A DNA stretch of 64,000 nt, from the NCBI RefSeq assembly GCF_001557875.1, contig NZ_LNRF01000004.1:310001-374000 (forward strand), read 5' to 3'. The stretch comes from Vibrio splendidus (lineage in GTDB: Bacteria; Pseudomonadota; Gammaproteobacteria; Enterobacterales; Vibrionaceae). Below, in pieces: positions 9,018-19,772 of the stretch. Position 1 is the first letter of the stretch. Each line of letters starts with the position of its first letter. The position numbers were made by a program, and so were the translations under genes. The notes below the pieces were generated by a model. That model saw only the letters and a program-made list of their open reading frames with translations. It ran no database searches and had not been told where the DNA came from.

Positions 9018-9110
9018 TGGCGGTGAGGGAGGGATTCGAACCCTCGATGCAGCTACAAACCACATACTCCCTTAGCAGGGGAGCGCCTTCGGCCTCTCGG
9101 CCACCTCACC
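9018..9110 (-). tRNA. tRNA-Ser(GCT)
   Basis: 93-nt class II tRNA, anticodon GCT. It differs from the other copy by one base in the D-arm (GGCCGAGAGGCC). It is the promoter-proximal gene of the cluster. Confidence 0.96.
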
Positions 9111-9125
9111 GTCTTGCGGAGGCAC

Positions 9126-9153
9126 ATATTACGTTTTACCGAAAATATGTCAA
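9126..9153 (-). promoter_or_regulatory. probable promoter of the tRNA cluster
   Basis: On the minus strand TTGACA (9148-9153), 16-base spacer, TAATAT (9126-9131), then a GC-rich discriminator (GTGCCTCCG) typical of growth-rate and stringently controlled stable-RNA promoters. The predicted start is about 10 bases before the first tRNA-Ser. Confidence 0.7.
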
Positions 9154-9540
9154 ACACTTTATTGAAAAAAATTGGACAAAAACACTCAACCGTTTGCTAT
9201 TTAATCAAAGCGCTTGCAAATTGAACTTATAACATTCAAATCGCGCTTTTTCCCTTAAAAATTAAGGTGAAAGATTGGCAATAATAAACAGCCGAAAACA
9301 ATTATCTAATTTCTCCAGCAGCAAGTGCTACCGCTGATGGCACAATACTACGGGATGCGTATTTGCGCCATAGGGGAAGCTAATAAATCTTGAATTTTGC
9401 CAAACAAAATACAGAGCAACAGTTCTGTTCAACCTTGTCTGTATCTCACAACATCACAAAGCATTCACTTCACCACTTTGAGACCGATCCGCTATCCAAC
9501 CTATCTATGTCCCAATGAGCGTTTCTATTCTCCAAGATCA
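9154..9540. other. intergenic region between the tRNA promoter and csrA
   Basis: About 390 bases, AT-rich near the tRNA promoter, as expected for an UP element and Fis-site region. A 63-codon plus-strand frame at 9397-9588 runs into the csrA terminator and resembles nothing I know. No gene is supported here. Confidence 0.5.
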
Positions 9541-9567
9541 AAAAAGGCTAGCAACAATGCTAGCCTC
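9541..9567 (-). terminator. csrA terminator
   Basis: GGCTAGCA-ACAA-TGCTAGCC stem with six A residues that read as a T-tract on the minus strand, about 20 bases after the csrA stop. Confidence 0.8.
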
Positions 9568-9584
9568 TTCTCTACGCAAAAGTA

Positions 9585-9782
9585 TTAGTAGTTGCCAGAT
9601 GCAACGTTACCATTACCTTTTTCAGCTTGAATGCGCATGTAGATCTCTTCACGGTGAACAGATACTTCTTTAGGTGCGTTAACACCGATACGTACTTGGT
9701 TACCTTTAACGCCTAGTACAGTAACTGTTACTTCATCACCAATCATCAGTGTTTCGCCAACGCGGCGAGTCAAAATTAGCAT
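9585..9782 (-). CDS. csrA: carbon storage regulator CsrA
   Basis: A 65-residue RNA-binding dimer that blocks or stabilises target mRNAs by binding GGA motifs in hairpin loops. Family signature [24 protein letters not shown] at the N-terminus, [18 protein letters not shown] in the middle; Leu4 and Arg44, the RNA-contact positions in E. coli CsrA, are present. Length is normal (61-65). It lies between aspartokinase and the tRNA cluster, the usual vibrio arrangement. Its activity is expected to be set by Csr sRNAs under the BarA/VarS kinase, whose gene is also in this window (33099-35912). Preceded by AAGGAGCAAAGA-type ribosome site. Confidence 0.98.
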   Translation of the reverse strand: MLILTRRVGETLMIGDEVTVTVLGVKGNQVRIGVNAPKEVSVHREEIYMRIQAEKGNGNVASGNY

Positions 9783-9874
9783 TCTTTGCTCCTTGAGTAA
9801 TCTCTAAATTTATCTAGCTACGAGAGCATTATCCAACAAAAGTTATATTTTCGTAAACTATCGATTGAGTTTAT

Positions 9875-11056
9875 TTAACCAAAATGCACTTCTTTTTTAG
9901 GATAACCCTGTGTTTCACGCGCTACGATGTATGCATTGTGTAATATGTTAGCAGCCATATCGACTTGCGTTGGTGATATCACCAAAGTTAAAGACTGCTG
10001 CTGCAATAAGTGATGTTGTACATCAATTTCGCCTTCAGACAACAATCCATGTGAACTGACCACAATTTCTTGTGTTCGGCTTCCTACCACAGTTAACAAA
10101 CTAACCTGTTCACTATTACGGATTTTCTCAGCAAAAACTAGTTTTAATTTGGCACTTATGTCTTGTTTAATAATGAGTGCTGCCCGTTCTGTTTCCTCGA
10201 TCACACTACAGACTTCGATCCCCAACAGTTGGCAATGTGAAATGAAAGACGGTAAATCTTCATTCAAACACTCGATACGCACCATATCTCTTTGGATGGC
10301 GATGCCAGCAATATCATTCAAACACTGATTACCCGCGATCAATGTACCCTCGCCTTGTTCAAAGCTTGAAAGCACTCGCAATGGCACGTTGTGCTGCCAT
10401 GCATACTGAACACACGGAAGATGTAAAACCTTAGCGCCTCGGCGGGCCATCTCCTCCATAGAAGGGAAGTCTAAAGTATCTAATTTCTGAGATTGCTTCA
10501 CGACTCTAGGGTCACAAGAATAAACACCATCTACATCAGTATAGATCTGGCATTCTTTCGCCTGCAAGGCACCCGCAAGCGCTACCGCTGTAGTATCTGA
10601 ACCACCGCGACCTAATGTTGTGATATCGCCTTTCGCATTGACCCCTTGAAAGCCTGCAACAATGACAATCTGGTTGTCATCTAGCAGAGCTTGAATAGGA
10701 GCAGTATCAATACGCTCAATCGCTGCATTATTATGATTAGAATCAGTGTGTATCTTGGCTTGATAGCCAGTCATTGATGTCGCTTCATAACCTAACTTGT
10801 GTAACGTCATTGCTAACAAGGCCATGGAAACTTGCTCGCCAGCCGTTAACAACACATCCAGTTCTCTAGCGTTTGGTACGCTATCAATTTGTGTGGCTAA
10901 GTTAACTAACCGATTTGTTTCACCAGACATAGCAGAAACGACAACCACGATCTGGTTCCCTTCATTTTTCGCTTCAATGATTTTGTCTGCTACATGATGG
11001 ATTCGTTCAATTGAACCCACCGACGTTCCACCAAATTTCTGCACGATAAGAGGCAT
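9875..11056 (-). CDS. lysC: monofunctional aspartate kinase
   Basis: About 393 residues; phosphorylates aspartate, the first step to lysine, threonine, methionine and diaminopimelate. The N-terminal kinase motif is VQKFGGTSVG. The aspartate-binding region is TTLGRGGSDTTAVALAGAL, followed by IYTDVDGVYSCDPR. The C-terminal ~130 residues correspond to tandem ACT regulatory domains. I start at the ATG reading MPLIVQKFGG; a GTG two codons upstream (11062) is equally well placed behind GAGGACG. It lies between alaS and csrA. Which end product inhibits it cannot be read from the sequence, and the symbol is by best class fit. Confidence 0.88.
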   Translation of the reverse strand: MPLIVQKFGGTSVGSIERIHHVADKIIEAKNEGNQIVVVVSAMSGETNRLVNLATQIDSVPNARELDVLLTAGEQVSMALLAMTLHKLGYEATSMTGYQAKIHTDSNHNNAAIERIDTAPIQALLDDNQIVIVAGFQGVNAKGDITTLGRGGSDTTAVALAGALQAKECQIYTDVDGVYSCDPRVVKQSQKLDTLDFPSMEEMARRGAKVLHLPCVQYAWQHNVPLRVLSSFEQGEGTLIAGNQCLNDIAGIAIQRDMVRIECLNEDLPSFISHCQLLGIEVCSVIEETERAALIIKQDISAKLKLVFAEKIRNSEQVSLLTVVGSRTQEIVVSSHGLLSEGEIDVQHHLLQQQSLTLVISPTQVDMAANILHNAYIVARETQGYPKKEVHFG

Positions 11057-11132
11057 TTTCACCCGTCCTCACCTTCCCAAGACCAATGTCTATATATGAC
11101 AAAAAAACACATACTCCGCGTCAGGGCGAAGC

Positions 11133-11185
11133 AAGAAAAAAATTAACCAAGGAGTCTAACGCCACCATTAGACTTCTTGGTTAAT
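11133..11185 (-). terminator. strong terminator upstream of aspartokinase
   Basis: An 18-bp stem (11142-11159 with 11168-11185) with one mismatch and an 8-base loop. On the minus strand it is followed by TTTTTTTC. It is the second of two terminators after alaS; whether it ends alaS read-through or attenuates the aspartokinase leader is open. Confidence 0.75.
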
Positions 11186-11228
11186 CTCAATCAAACCTTG
11201 TTTAAACACGCTTCCAATAGGCAAAATA

Positions 11229-11260
11229 AAAGATGCCCAATCAACTGATTGGGCATCTTT
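11229..11260 (-). terminator. alaS terminator
   Basis: AAAGATGCCCAATCA / TGATTGGGCATCTTT stem with a 2-base loop, T-rich after it on the minus strand, about 18 bases after the alaS stop. Confidence 0.85.
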
Positions 11261-11277
11261 GTATCAATTACTTAAGC

Positions 11278-13860
11278 TTAAAGACGCTCTTCTAGCCAAG
11301 TACGCACAGATTTAAGCGCTTCTGGCAGTGCTTCAACGTCTGTACCGCCCGCTTGAGCCATATCTGGACGACCGCCGCCTTTACCGCCAACTTGCTCAGC
11401 AACCATCTTAACGAGGTCACCCGCTTTTACTTTACCGATTAGGTCTTTGGTTACACCAGCAATCAAGCCAACTTTACCGTCTGCTACGTTTGCGATCAGG
11501 ATGATGCCGCTACCTACTTGGTTTTTAGCGTTATCAACCATAGTACGTAGGTTCTTGTTGTCTGCGCCTTCAATTGCAGCAACCAAAACTTTAGTACCAG
11601 AGATCTCTTCTACTTTGCCCATGATGTTTGCGCTTTCTGCAGCAGCCATCTTTTCTTTAAGCAGTTGGATTTCTTTCTCTAGCGATTTCGCTTTCTTAGC
11701 GGATTCAGCAAGTTTCTCTTCGTAAGCGTTAGCCTGAGCTTCTACTGCATCTAGAGCAGCTTCACCCGTTACCGCTTCAATACGACGAATACCCGCAGCA
11801 ATACCACCTTCAGAAGTGATCTTGAATAGGCCGATATCACCCGTGTTGCTTGCGTGGATACCACCACAAAGTTCAGTAGAGAAATCGCCCATAGATAGAA
11901 CGCGAACTTCATCATCATACTTCTCGCCAAACAGTGCCATTGCACCTTTTTCTTTCGCTGACTCGATGTCCATGATGTTGGTTTCAATCACGTGGTTCTT
12001 ACGAACTTGTGCGTTAACCAAACGCTCCACTTCTTTAATCTGTGCCGGTGTTACCGCTTCAAGGTTAGAGAAGTCAAAACGTAGGTTGTCTGGCTTAACT
12101 AAAGAACCTTTCTGAGCAACGTGCTCACCTAGCACTTCGCGCAGTGCAGAGTGAAGTAAGTGAGTTGCAGAGTGGTTTAGTGAGATAGCAGCACGACGCT
12201 CAGCGTCAACGGTTGCTTCTACTTTATCGCCCTTAGCAAATACACCTTCAACTAGCTCACCGTGGTGCGCAAATGCGTTACCTAGCTTCTGAGTATCTTG
12301 TACTTTGAAAAGACCCGACGCTGTTTTTAGTGTACCAGCATCACCACATTGACCGCCTGACTCAGCGTAGAATGGTGTCTCTTCAAGGATGATTATTGCT
12401 TTGTCGCCAGCCGATAGTGAAGATACTTCTTCGCCGTCAACAAATAGCGCAGAGATTTCACCAGCACCTTCAGTAGCTGTGTAACCACAGAACTCGGTGT
12501 TAGTGTCTACTTTGATCGTTGCGTTGTAATCAGTGCCGAATTGACCAGCTTCACGAGCACGCTTACGCTGCGCTTCCATCGCCTTCTCAAAGCCTTCTTC
12601 ATCGATAGTAAAGTCGCGTTCACGAGCTACATCGTTAGTAAGGTCAGCTGGGAAACCGTATGTGTCGTAAAGTTTGAAAACTGTTTCGCCGTCAAGCTCT
12701 TTGCCTTCAAGTGCGTCTAGTGCGTCATTAAGAATAACCATGCCGCGCTCTAGAGTACGACCGAAGTTCTCTTCTTCAATGCGAAGTACTTTTTCAACAA
12801 GCTCTTGCTGTTTCTTAAGTTCATCTGCCGCAGAACCCATCACTTCAGCCAATACACCCACAAGTTTGTGGAAGAACACGCCTTGTGCGCCAAGCTTGTT
12901 ACCGTGACGAACTGCACGACGAATAATACGACGTAGAACGTAGCCACGACCTTCGTTTGAAGGCATAACGCCGTCAGCGATTAGGAATGAACAAGAACGG
13001 ATGTGGTCAGCAATAACGCGTAGCGATTGGTTAGATAGGTCGTCATGACCCACAACTTCCGCTGTCGCTTTGATTAGCTTTTGGAATACATCAATTTCGT
13101 AGTTAGAGTGAACGCCCTGCATGATTGCAGAAATACGCTCAATACCCATACCTGTATCTACAGCAGGCTTAGGTAGCGGTTCCATTGTGCCGTCAGCGTG
13201 ACGGTTGAACTGCATGAATACGTTGTTCCAGATCTCGATGAAGCGGTCACCATCTTCTTCAGGTGTACCAGGACGGCCGCCCCAGATGTGCTCACCGTGA
13301 TCGTAGAAGATTTCAGTACATGGACCACAAGGACCTGTGTCACCCATCGTCCAGAAGTTATCAGACTCGAACTGTTTACCGCCTTCTTTGTCGCCAATGC
13401 GAACGATACGGTCAGCAGGTACACCTACTTTCTTGTTCCAGATATCGAATGCTTCATCATCGGTCTCGTATACCGTTACCAGCAGACGGTCTTTTGGCAG
13501 TTGAAGAGTTTCAGTCAGGAATTCCCAAGCAAAACCAATCGCTTCTTCTTTGAAGTAGTCACCAAAGCTGAAGTTGCCTAGCATTTCGAAGAACGTGTGG
13601 TGACGAGCCGTGAAACCTACGTTTTCAAGGTCATTGTGTTTACCACCCGCACGAACACAACGCTGAGCCGTAGTTGCTCGAGTGTAGGCACGTTTTTCGG
13701 CGCCTAAGAAGCAATCTTTGAATTGGTTCATACCTGCGTTAGTGAATAGCAGGGTTGGATCGTTATGTGGAACTAACGATGAACTGTCTACGATTTGGTG
13801 TTCTTTGCTCTCAAAGAACTTAAGGAACGCGTTGCGAACCTCATCAGTGCTCATGTACAT
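11278..13860 (-). CDS. alaS: alanyl-tRNA synthetase
   Basis: An 860-residue class II synthetase that charges tRNA-Ala and hydrolyses mischarged Ser/Gly. The catalytic domain is N-terminal ([15 protein letters not shown], motif 2 [16 protein letters not shown]). The editing domain carries [13 protein letters not shown] with the [10 protein letters not shown] zinc/editing motif. A C-terminal coiled coil and DHHA1-type C-Ala domain ([15 protein letters not shown]) follow. Length matches E. coli AlaS (876). The first ATG (MYMSTDEV) has AGGAAGAG 4-8 bases upstream; the second ATG two codons on is an alternative. It is monocistronic, with its own terminator. Confidence 0.98.
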   Translation of the reverse strand: MYMSTDEVRNAFLKFFESKEHQIVDSSSLVPHNDPTLLFTNAGMNQFKDCFLGAEKRAYTRATTAQRCVRAGGKHNDLENVGFTARHHTFFEMLGNFSFGDYFKEEAIGFAWEFLTETLQLPKDRLLVTVYETDDEAFDIWNKKVGVPADRIVRIGDKEGGKQFESDNFWTMGDTGPCGPCTEIFYDHGEHIWGGRPGTPEEDGDRFIEIWNNVFMQFNRHADGTMEPLPKPAVDTGMGIERISAIMQGVHSNYEIDVFQKLIKATAEVVGHDDLSNQSLRVIADHIRSCSFLIADGVMPSNEGRGYVLRRIIRRAVRHGNKLGAQGVFFHKLVGVLAEVMGSAADELKKQQELVEKVLRIEEENFGRTLERGMVILNDALDALEGKELDGETVFKLYDTYGFPADLTNDVARERDFTIDEEGFEKAMEAQRKRAREAGQFGTDYNATIKVDTNTEFCGYTATEGAGEISALFVDGEEVSSLSAGDKAIIILEETPFYAESGGQCGDAGTLKTASGLFKVQDTQKLGNAFAHHGELVEGVFAKGDKVEATVDAERRAAISLNHSATHLLHSALREVLGEHVAQKGSLVKPDNLRFDFSNLEAVTPAQIKEVERLVNAQVRKNHVIETNIMDIESAKEKGAMALFGEKYDDEVRVLSMGDFSTELCGGIHASNTGDIGLFKITSEGGIAAGIRRIEAVTGEAALDAVEAQANAYEEKLAESAKKAKSLEKEIQLLKEKMAAAESANIMGKVEEISGTKVLVAAIEGADNKNLRTMVDNAKNQVGSGIILIANVADGKVGLIAGVTKDLIGKVKAGDLVKMVAEQVGGKGGGRPDMAQAGGTDVEALPEALKSVRTWLEERL

Positions 13861-14104
13861 GCAGCTCTTCCTGAAAATAGTCGAGTTAGAATTTTGCCGT
13901 ATTGTAGATCATGGTTAAGGCTTCGACTAGTTTTCTTGTAGAAAAGACACCCTTGGGCAGGATTTTAGTGGGAATTCGATAAAATGAAGAATATTCCACT
14001 ATATCTAGCCGTGGAAAAGCAGAACTAAATTGGTGACCTAGCAACTAAGAAACTCAGTCAACGAAAGAGAGCTGACCAAAGACATGCACGACGGAACTGA
14101 ACCA
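13861..14104. other. alaS-recA intergenic region without recX
   Basis: This stretch holds the alaS promoter region (minus strand). In many gammaproteobacteria recX lies here; no reading frame or recognisable RecX remnant is visible in six frames of this short gap. Confidence 0.6.
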
Positions 14105-14136
14105 ATAAAAAAGCCCCGCATAAAATATGCGAGGCT
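14105..14136 (-). terminator. recA terminator
   Basis: GCCTCGCATA-TTT-TATGCGGGGC stem (minus strand, 14113-14135) followed by TTTTTTAT, about 60 bases after the recA stop. Confidence 0.85.
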
Positions 14137-14192
14137 TTAAGTTCTTTCAAAGCGGATGCTTCTTTCAAGCACCCACTCTATAAAACGTCAGC

Positions 14193-15233
14193 TTATAGCT
14201 CTTCGTTTTCTTCTTCTTTCTCTACGTCTTTCTCTTCAAGAACAGCAGGAGTCAGTAGCAACTCACGAAGTTTAGTATCGATCTCTAGAGCAACCTCTGG
14301 GTTTTCACGTAGGTATTTACCAGCGTTAGCTTTACCTTGGCCAATCTTGTCGCCTTTATAGCTGTACCAAGCGCCAGCTTTTTCTACTAGCTTATTCTTA
14401 ACACCTAAGTCGATAAGCTCACCTTCGCGGTTGAAGCCTTTGCCGTAAAGGATTTGAGTTTCAGCTTGTTTGAATGGTGCAGCAATCTTGTTCTTAACAA
14501 CCTTGATACGAGTTTCGTTACCAACAACTTCATCACCATCTTTAATCGCACCAGTGCGGCGAATATCAAGACGAACAGATGCGTAGAACTTAAGCGCGTT
14601 ACCACCAGTTGTTGTTTCTGGGTTACCGAACATCACACCAATTTTCATACGAATTTGGTTAATGAAGATAGCCATACAGTTAGACTGCTTAAGATTACCC
14701 GTCAGCTTACGCATCGCTTGAGAAAGCATACGAGCCTGAAGACCCATGTGGCTGTCGCCCATTTCGCCTTCGATTTCTGCTTTTGGTGTTAGTGCTGCTA
14801 CTGAGTCAATAACAAGAACATCGATTGCACCTGAACGAGCCAGTGCATCACAGATTTCAAGAGCTTGCTCACCAGTATCTGGTTGAGAAACAAGAAGTGC
14901 ATCGATATCAACACCAAGCTTTTGAGCGTAGATAGGGTCTAGTGCGTGCTCCGCATCAACGAATGCACACGTTTTGCCCACTTTCTGTGCTGCAGCAATA
15001 AGCTCAAGCGTTAGCGTTGTTTTACCTGATGATTCTGGGCCGTAAACTTCTACGATACGTCCCATCGGTAGGCCACCAGCTCCTAGTGCGATATCTAGAG
15101 ATAGAGAACCTGTAGAAATAGTTTCTACGTCCATTGTGCGGTTATCACCAAGACGCATGATAGAACCTTTACCAAATTGCTTTTCAATCTGACCAAGGGC
15201 TGCGGCTAACGCTTTTTGTTTATTCTCGTCCAT
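14193..15233 (-). CDS. recA: recombinase RecA
   Basis: A 346-residue DNA-dependent ATPase that catalyses strand exchange and stimulates LexA self-cleavage. Walker A is GPESSGKT at about residues 63-70; Walker B ends in [12 protein letters not shown]; the L2 region includes [17 protein letters not shown]. The C-terminal tail is acidic (KEEENEEL), as in other enteric/vibrio RecA. I start at [11 protein letters not shown] because GGAG lies 7 bases upstream; the frame extends four codons further without a ribosome site. An upstream LexA box overlaps the promoter. The gene is followed by a terminator, with no recX. Confidence 0.98.
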   Translation of the reverse strand: MDENKQKALAAALGQIEKQFGKGSIMRLGDNRTMDVETISTGSLSLDIALGAGGLPMGRIVEVYGPESSGKTTLTLELIAAAQKVGKTCAFVDAEHALDPIYAQKLGVDIDALLVSQPDTGEQALEICDALARSGAIDVLVIDSVAALTPKAEIEGEMGDSHMGLQARMLSQAMRKLTGNLKQSNCMAIFINQIRMKIGVMFGNPETTTGGNALKFYASVRLDIRRTGAIKDGDEVVGNETRIKVVKNKIAAPFKQAETQILYGKGFNREGELIDLGVKNKLVEKAGAWYSYKGDKIGQGKANAGKYLRENPEVALEIDTKLRELLLTPAVLEEKDVEKEEENEEL

Positions 15234-15315
15234 TTCTATCTCCACATAATCGGTTGTCTCAACAAGCGATCTAGAATCTATTTCTAACCCACATAGGGGT
15301 GACTAATTGGCTTTT

Positions 15316-15343
15316 ATTATACTGTTGATTCATACAGTGTCTA
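15316..15343 (-). promoter_or_regulatory. recA promoter with overlapping LexA box
   Basis: Minus strand -35 TAGACA (15338-15343), 16-base spacer, -10 TATAAT (15316-15321). The LexA (SOS) box TACTGTTGATTCATACAGTG occupies 15320-15339, so repressor binding would cover the whole promoter. The CTG-N10-CAG core is intact. Confidence 0.9.
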
Positions 15344-15372
15344 TACCTGTATGAAAATAATTTGTGCAAATG

Positions 15373-15870
15373 TTACTTACCTTCCATTGATAGGTAATCA
15401 TAAATAACTTGCAGGGCATGGTGCGTGGCTTGTTGGCGTACTTGTGATCTGTCGCCTGTAAATACATGCGTTTCTACTTTATCCCAGCCATTTAGCGCTT
15501 TCCACGCGAAGCATACCGTACCAACAGGCTTATCTTCGGTCGCGCCACCTGGGCCAGCAATGCCACTGATTGATACAGAGATCGTCCCGTTTGAATGTTG
15601 CAATGCCCCGCTCGCCATTTCTATTACGACAGGCTCACTCACAGCGCCGAACTCAATTAAGGTTTTAAGCTGTACACCTATCATCTCTTGCTTGGCTTCA
15701 TTGCTGTACGTAACAAAAGCGCGATCAAACCACCCAGAGCTGCCCGCAATATCGGTGACTGCACTCGCGACACCTCCGCCAGTGCAAGATTCAGCCGTCA
15801 CTAACACTTGTTTGTGTTTAGCGAGTAAATGTCCAAGCTGTTCACTAAGGTCTTGAGTCATCTGCATCAT
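15373..15870 (-). CDS. pncC: nicotinamide-nucleotide amidase (CinA C-terminal family)
   Basis: A 165-residue protein of the CinA C-terminal domain family, which deamidates NMN to NaMN in pyridine-nucleotide salvage. Motifs: [27 protein letters not shown] near the N-terminus, [23 protein letters not shown] near the C-terminus. There is no N-terminal CinA domain, as in the short E. coli PncC. I chose the ATG behind AAGGGAAGTTG; the open frame continues 32 codons upstream towards mutS and is probably not translated. It is divergent from mutS and lies upstream of recA, the usual vibrio order. Confidence 0.92.
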   Translation of the reverse strand: MMQMTQDLSEQLGHLLAKHKQVLVTAESCTGGGVASAVTDIAGSSGWFDRAFVTYSNEAKQEMIGVQLKTLIEFGAVSEPVVIEMASGALQHSNGTISVSISGIAGPGGATEDKPVGTVCFAWKALNGWDKVETHVFTGDRSQVRQQATHHALQVIYDYLSMEGK

Positions 15871-15991
15871 CAACTTCCCTTTATTTACTGTCATATCATT
15901 TGGATTCGCATCTTTTCGCATCAGCCGCTTTTCGCACGAAACGCTTTCACGTATCCTAAGCCGCAATAGAAATAAACGAAAGAAGTTAACT

Positions 15992-18553
15992 GTGAAAGCC
16001 GATCAAAAACATACTCCCATGATGCAGCAGTACCTAAAACTGAAAGCAGAAAACCCAGAAATTCTGCTGTTCTACCGCATGGGCGATTTCTACGAGCTTT
16101 TCTATGATGATGCTAAAAAAGCTTCTCAACTCCTCGATATTTCACTGACTAAACGTGGTTCATCAAATGGTGAGCCTATTCCTATGGCGGGTGTTCCTTA
16201 CCATGCCGTTGAAGGGTACCTTGCAAAGTTAGTACAACTTGGTGAATCCGTAGCAATTTGTGAACAGATTGGTAATCCAGCACTTTCAAAAGGCCCTGTT
16301 GAGCGTGCTGTTGTACGTATCGTTACACCCGGTACCGTGACCGATGAAGCATTGCTTTCTGAGCGCGTTGATAACCTGATTGCAGCGATTTACCATCACA
16401 ACGGTAAGTTTGGTTACGCGACACTGGATATTACCTCCGGTCGATTCCAACTCTGCGAGCCAGAAACTGAAGAAGCAATGGCCGCAGAACTGCAGAGAAC
16501 CTCACCACGTGAGCTACTGTTCCCTGAAGATTTCGAGCCAGTAAATCTAATGGCAAGCCGTAATGGCAATCGCCGTCGCCCTGTATGGGAATTTGAATTA
16601 GACACAGCTAAGCAGCAATTAAATAAGCAATTTGGTACTCGCGATCTGGTTGGCTTTGGCGTAGAAAGCGCAAAACTGGGTCTATGTGCGGCTGGTTGTT
16701 TGATCCAATACGTGAAAGATACCCAACGTACTGCCCTTCCTCATATCCGTTCACTGACAATGGATAAGCAAGATCACTCAGTGATCCTTGATGCTGCGAC
16801 TCGACGCAATCTAGAGATCACGCAAAATCTTGGTGGTGGTACTGATAACACCCTTGCCGAAGTACTTGATCACACCGCAACAGCAATGGGTAGCCGTATG
16901 CTTAAGCGTTGGTTACATCAACCAATGCGCAATATATCTGCACTCGATCAGCGCCTAGATGCGATTGGTGAGATGAAAGATTTAGCTCTCTTTACAGAGC
17001 TACAGCCAACCTTAAAACAGATTGGTGATATCGAACGTATTCTTGCTCGTCTTGCACTTCGTTCTGCTCGCCCTCGCGATATGGCACGACTTCGCCAAGC
17101 AATGGAATACTTGCCAGAGCTTGCTGAAACGCTAACGCAACTTAAGCACCCGTACCTAACTCAACTTGCTCAATATGCTTCTCCTGTGGAAGACGTTTCT
17201 GAACTGCTCGAGCGAGCGATCAAAGAGAACCCACCGGTGGTTATCCGTGACGGTGGTGTGATCGCAGAAGGCTATAATACCGAGCTAGACGAATGGCGAG
17301 ACCTTGCTGCGGGCGCAACAGAGTTTCTTGATAAGCTTGAGCAAGAAGAGCGTGAGCGTCATGGTATAGACACGCTTAAAGTTGGCTACAACAACGTACA
17401 CGGTTTCTTCATTCAAGTAAGCCGCGGGCAAAGCCACCTTGTGCCGCCACACTATGTTCGCCGTCAAACACTGAAAAACGCTGAGCGTTACATCATTCCC
17501 GAGCTAAAAGAGCACGAAGACAAAGTGCTTAACTCTAAGTCGAAAGCACTCGCTATCGAGAAACAGCTGTGGGAAGAGTTGTTTGACTTACTACTGCCGT
17601 ATCTAGAGCGCCTACAAAACATCGCCTCTTCAGTATCTCAGCTTGATGTTCTACAAAACTTGGCTGAGCGTGCAGATACCCTTGATTACTGTCGTCCAAC
17701 CATGACAGAAGCTGCAGGTGTTCAGATCCAAGCAGGTCGTCACCCTGTTGTTGAACAAGTGATGGACGAACCCTTTATTGCTAACCCTATCGACCTTAAT
17801 GAACAACGTAAGATGCTGATCATCACAGGTCCAAATATGGGTGGTAAATCGACCTATATGCGCCAAACGGCACTCATCGCATTGATGGCTCATATCGGTT
17901 GTTATGTTCCTGCAGAAAGCGCGACCATCGGCTCTATCGACCGTATCTTTACGCGTATTGGCGCATCGGATGATCTAGCTTCTGGCCGTTCAACCTTCAT
18001 GGTTGAGATGACAGAAACTGCCAATATCCTGCATAACGCAACACCAAACAGCCTTGTGCTAATGGATGAAATCGGTCGTGGTACCAGTACTTACGATGGT
18101 TTGTCATTAGCTTGGGCAAGTGCTGAGTGGCTAGCGAATCAAATCAACGCGATGACACTGTTTGCAACGCATTACTTTGAGCTAACCGAGTTACCAAACC
18201 AACTTCCAACGCTAGCAAACGTACACCTAGATGCAGTTGAGCATGGTGACAGCATTGCCTTTATGCACGCTGTTCAAGAAGGTGCAGCAAGTAAATCTTA
18301 CGGCCTAGCGGTGGCAGGATTGGCTGGTGTACCAAAAGCGGTGATCAAGAACGCTCGCGCGAAGCTAACACAGCTCGAAGCATTGAGTATTGAGTCTCCG
18401 ACATCGAAGCCAAGCGGCGTTGATATTGCAAACCAACTGAGTCTGATCCCTGAACCAAGCGAAGTAGAGCAAGCATTGGCGAATGTTGATCCTGATGATC
18501 TAACCCCTCGCCAAGCATTAGAAGAGCTTTACCGCTTGAAGAAGCTGCTTTAG
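15992..18553 (+). CDS. mutS: DNA mismatch repair protein MutS
   Basis: An 853-residue mismatch-recognition ATPase. The N-terminal mismatch-binding motif is [15 protein letters not shown], containing the Phe and Glu that contact the mispaired base. Connector, lever and clamp domains follow. The C-terminal ATPase has Walker [14 protein letters not shown], the [12 protein letters not shown] signature and [10 protein letters not shown]. Length equals E. coli MutS (853). The start is GTG with a weak AGAAG ribosome site; an ATG 9 codons later ([12 protein letters not shown]) is possible. It is convergent with rpoS, with a shared terminator between them, as in enteric bacteria. Confidence 0.97.
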   Translation: MKADQKHTPMMQQYLKLKAENPEILLFYRMGDFYELFYDDAKKASQLLDISLTKRGSSNGEPIPMAGVPYHAVEGYLAKLVQLGESVAICEQIGNPALSKGPVERAVVRIVTPGTVTDEALLSERVDNLIAAIYHHNGKFGYATLDITSGRFQLCEPETEEAMAAELQRTSPRELLFPEDFEPVNLMASRNGNRRRPVWEFELDTAKQQLNKQFGTRDLVGFGVESAKLGLCAAGCLIQYVKDTQRTALPHIRSLTMDKQDHSVILDAATRRNLEITQNLGGGTDNTLAEVLDHTATAMGSRMLKRWLHQPMRNISALDQRLDAIGEMKDLALFTELQPTLKQIGDIERILARLALRSARPRDMARLRQAMEYLPELAETLTQLKHPYLTQLAQYASPVEDVSELLERAIKENPPVVIRDGGVIAEGYNTELDEWRDLAAGATEFLDKLEQEERERHGIDTLKVGYNNVHGFFIQVSRGQSHLVPPHYVRRQTLKNAERYIIPELKEHEDKVLNSKSKALAIEKQLWEELFDLLLPYLERLQNIASSVSQLDVLQNLAERADTLDYCRPTMTEAAGVQIQAGRHPVVEQVMDEPFIANPIDLNEQRKMLIITGPNMGGKSTYMRQTALIALMAHIGCYVPAESATIGSIDRIFTRIGASDDLASGRSTFMVEMTETANILHNATPNSLVLMDEIGRGTSTYDGLSLAWASAEWLANQINAMTLFATHYFELTELPNQLPTLANVHLDAVEHGDSIAFMHAVQEGAASKSYGLAVAGLAGVPKAVIKNARAKLTQLEALSIESPTSKPSGVDIANQLSLIPEPSEVEQALANVDPDDLTPRQALEELYRLKKLL

Positions 18554-18631
18554 TTTCTTACCAAGTAGCTTGTTATTGCCGTTTGTGATTTTGATTAGAC
18601 GGCATGAAATACCAAAGCCACAAACCAAAAA

Positions 18632-18660
18632 AACGCTGACTTTAAGTCAGCGTTTTTATT
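18632..18660. terminator. bidirectional terminator between mutS and rpoS
   Basis: AACGCTGACT-TTA-AGTCAGCGTT with A-rich and T-rich flanks, suited to both convergent genes. Confidence 0.85.
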
Positions 18661-18693
18661 TGTCTTCGATTTAGAGAAGCATCATCCGTTCAA

Positions 18694-19674
18694 TTAGTCG
18701 TTTTCTACGTTGAACAGATTTTCCATATTCAGACCTTGCTTAATAAGAATCTCACGCAGACGGCGAAGACCTTCAACTTGGATTTGACGAACTCGCTCAC
18801 GAGTCAGGCTGATTTCACGGCCAACTTCTTCTAGCGTTGACGGTTCATAACCCAGTAGTCCAAATCGACGTGCAAGCACTTCTTTCTGCTTCGGATTCAG
18901 CTCATCAAGCCAGAAGATCAGTGAGTTCTTGATATCGCTATCTTGAGTTGAGACCTCAGGATCTGAATTGTTGATGTCTGGAATTATATCCAACAGCGCT
19001 TTCTCACCGTCACCACCAATTGGCGTATCAACAGAGCTCACTCGTTCGTTTAGACGAAGCATCTTGCTCACATCACCAACCGGCTTATCTAGCTTAGAAG
19101 CAATTTCTTCTGCCGTTGGTTCATGGTCAAGTTTTTGTGATAGCTCTCTTGCAGTACGTAGGTAGATGTTCAGCTCTTTCACAACATGGATTGGCAAACG
19201 GATAGTGCGAGTCTGATTCATTAACGCACGTTCAATGGTTTGACGAATCCACCATGTCGCGTAAGTTGAGAAACGGAAGCCACGCTCTGGGTCAAACTTC
19301 TCTACGGCGCGAATCAAACCTAGGTTGCCTTCTTCGATTAGATCGAGAAGTGCAAGGCCACGGTTGCTATAACGACGTGAAATTTTTACCACCAAACGCA
19401 AGTTACTTTCGATCATGCGTTTACGTGCTGCTTCATCACCGCGTAGAGCTCGACGTGCATATAGCACTTCTTCTTCTGCGGTTAGTAGTGGTGAGAAACC
19501 GATTTCGCCTAAGTAGAGTTGAGTGGCATCTAAACTTTTAGACGTAACTTCAACTTCTTCTTTCGCTTCGGTTTTCTTAGTGACTGTTCGTTTTGCTTTT
19601 CCAAGAGCTTCCGGTTCCGTGGTTGCTTGGTTAAGATCGAACTCTTCTTTGGTTACTGCATTGCTTATACTCAT
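18694..19674 (-). CDS. rpoS: RNA polymerase sigma factor RpoS
   Basis: A 326-residue sigma-38 of stationary phase and general stress. Region 1.2/2.1 is [21 protein letters not shown]; region 2.3-2.4 is [20 protein letters not shown]; region 4.2 is [27 protein letters not shown]. The length matches vibrio RpoS. The start at MSISNAV has a strong GGGGGAGG ribosome site and an extended frame upstream was rejected. It lies downstream of nlpD, and in related bacteria a main rpoS promoter lies within nlpD. The short leader (98 bases from the nlpD stop) may also be targeted by Hfq-dependent sRNAs, but I cannot show this. Confidence 0.98.
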   Translation of the reverse strand: MSISNAVTKEEFDLNQATTEPEALGKAKRTVTKKTEAKEEVEVTSKSLDATQLYLGEIGFSPLLTAEEEVLYARRALRGDEAARKRMIESNLRLVVKISRRYSNRGLALLDLIEEGNLGLIRAVEKFDPERGFRFSTYATWWIRQTIERALMNQTRTIRLPIHVVKELNIYLRTARELSQKLDHEPTAEEIASKLDKPVGDVSKMLRLNERVSSVDTPIGGDGEKALLDIIPDINNSDPEVSTQDSDIKNSLIFWLDELNPKQKEVLARRFGLLGYEPSTLEEVGREISLTRERVRQIQVEGLRRLREILIKQGLNMENLFNVEND

Positions 19675-19772
19675 AACGCCTCCCCCTGGCGAAATTAGCA
19701 TGACATTACAACTTCATATGTCGCTAAATGACTATGTCACTCCATACAATACGTAATTTTTGCATATTGTAT

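Noticed and set aside
7723..9110. Regularly spaced near-identical repeats that might suggest a CRISPR array
   Set aside because: The repeats are complete tRNA-Arg and tRNA-Ser genes with cloverleaf pairing, anticodons and encoded CCA; spacers are homologous to each other rather than unique.
7700..9120. tRNA cluster as an integration site for a genomic island or prophage
   Set aside because: No integrase, no attL/attR-like partial tRNA copy and no change of gene content to accessory genes on either side.
9397..9588. 63-codon plus-strand frame before csrA
   Set aside because: It runs through the csrA terminator into the 3' end of csrA, lacks a ribosome site and resembles no protein I know.
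11057..11230. Lysine riboswitch upstream of aspartokinase
   Set aside because: The space between the alaS terminator and the start is about 170 bases and holds one simple hairpin; the multi-helix lysine-box core sequences are not visible.
14113..14135. Inverted repeat between alaS and recA as a mobile-element end
   Set aside because: The stem with a T-tract right after recA is an ordinary rho-independent terminator.
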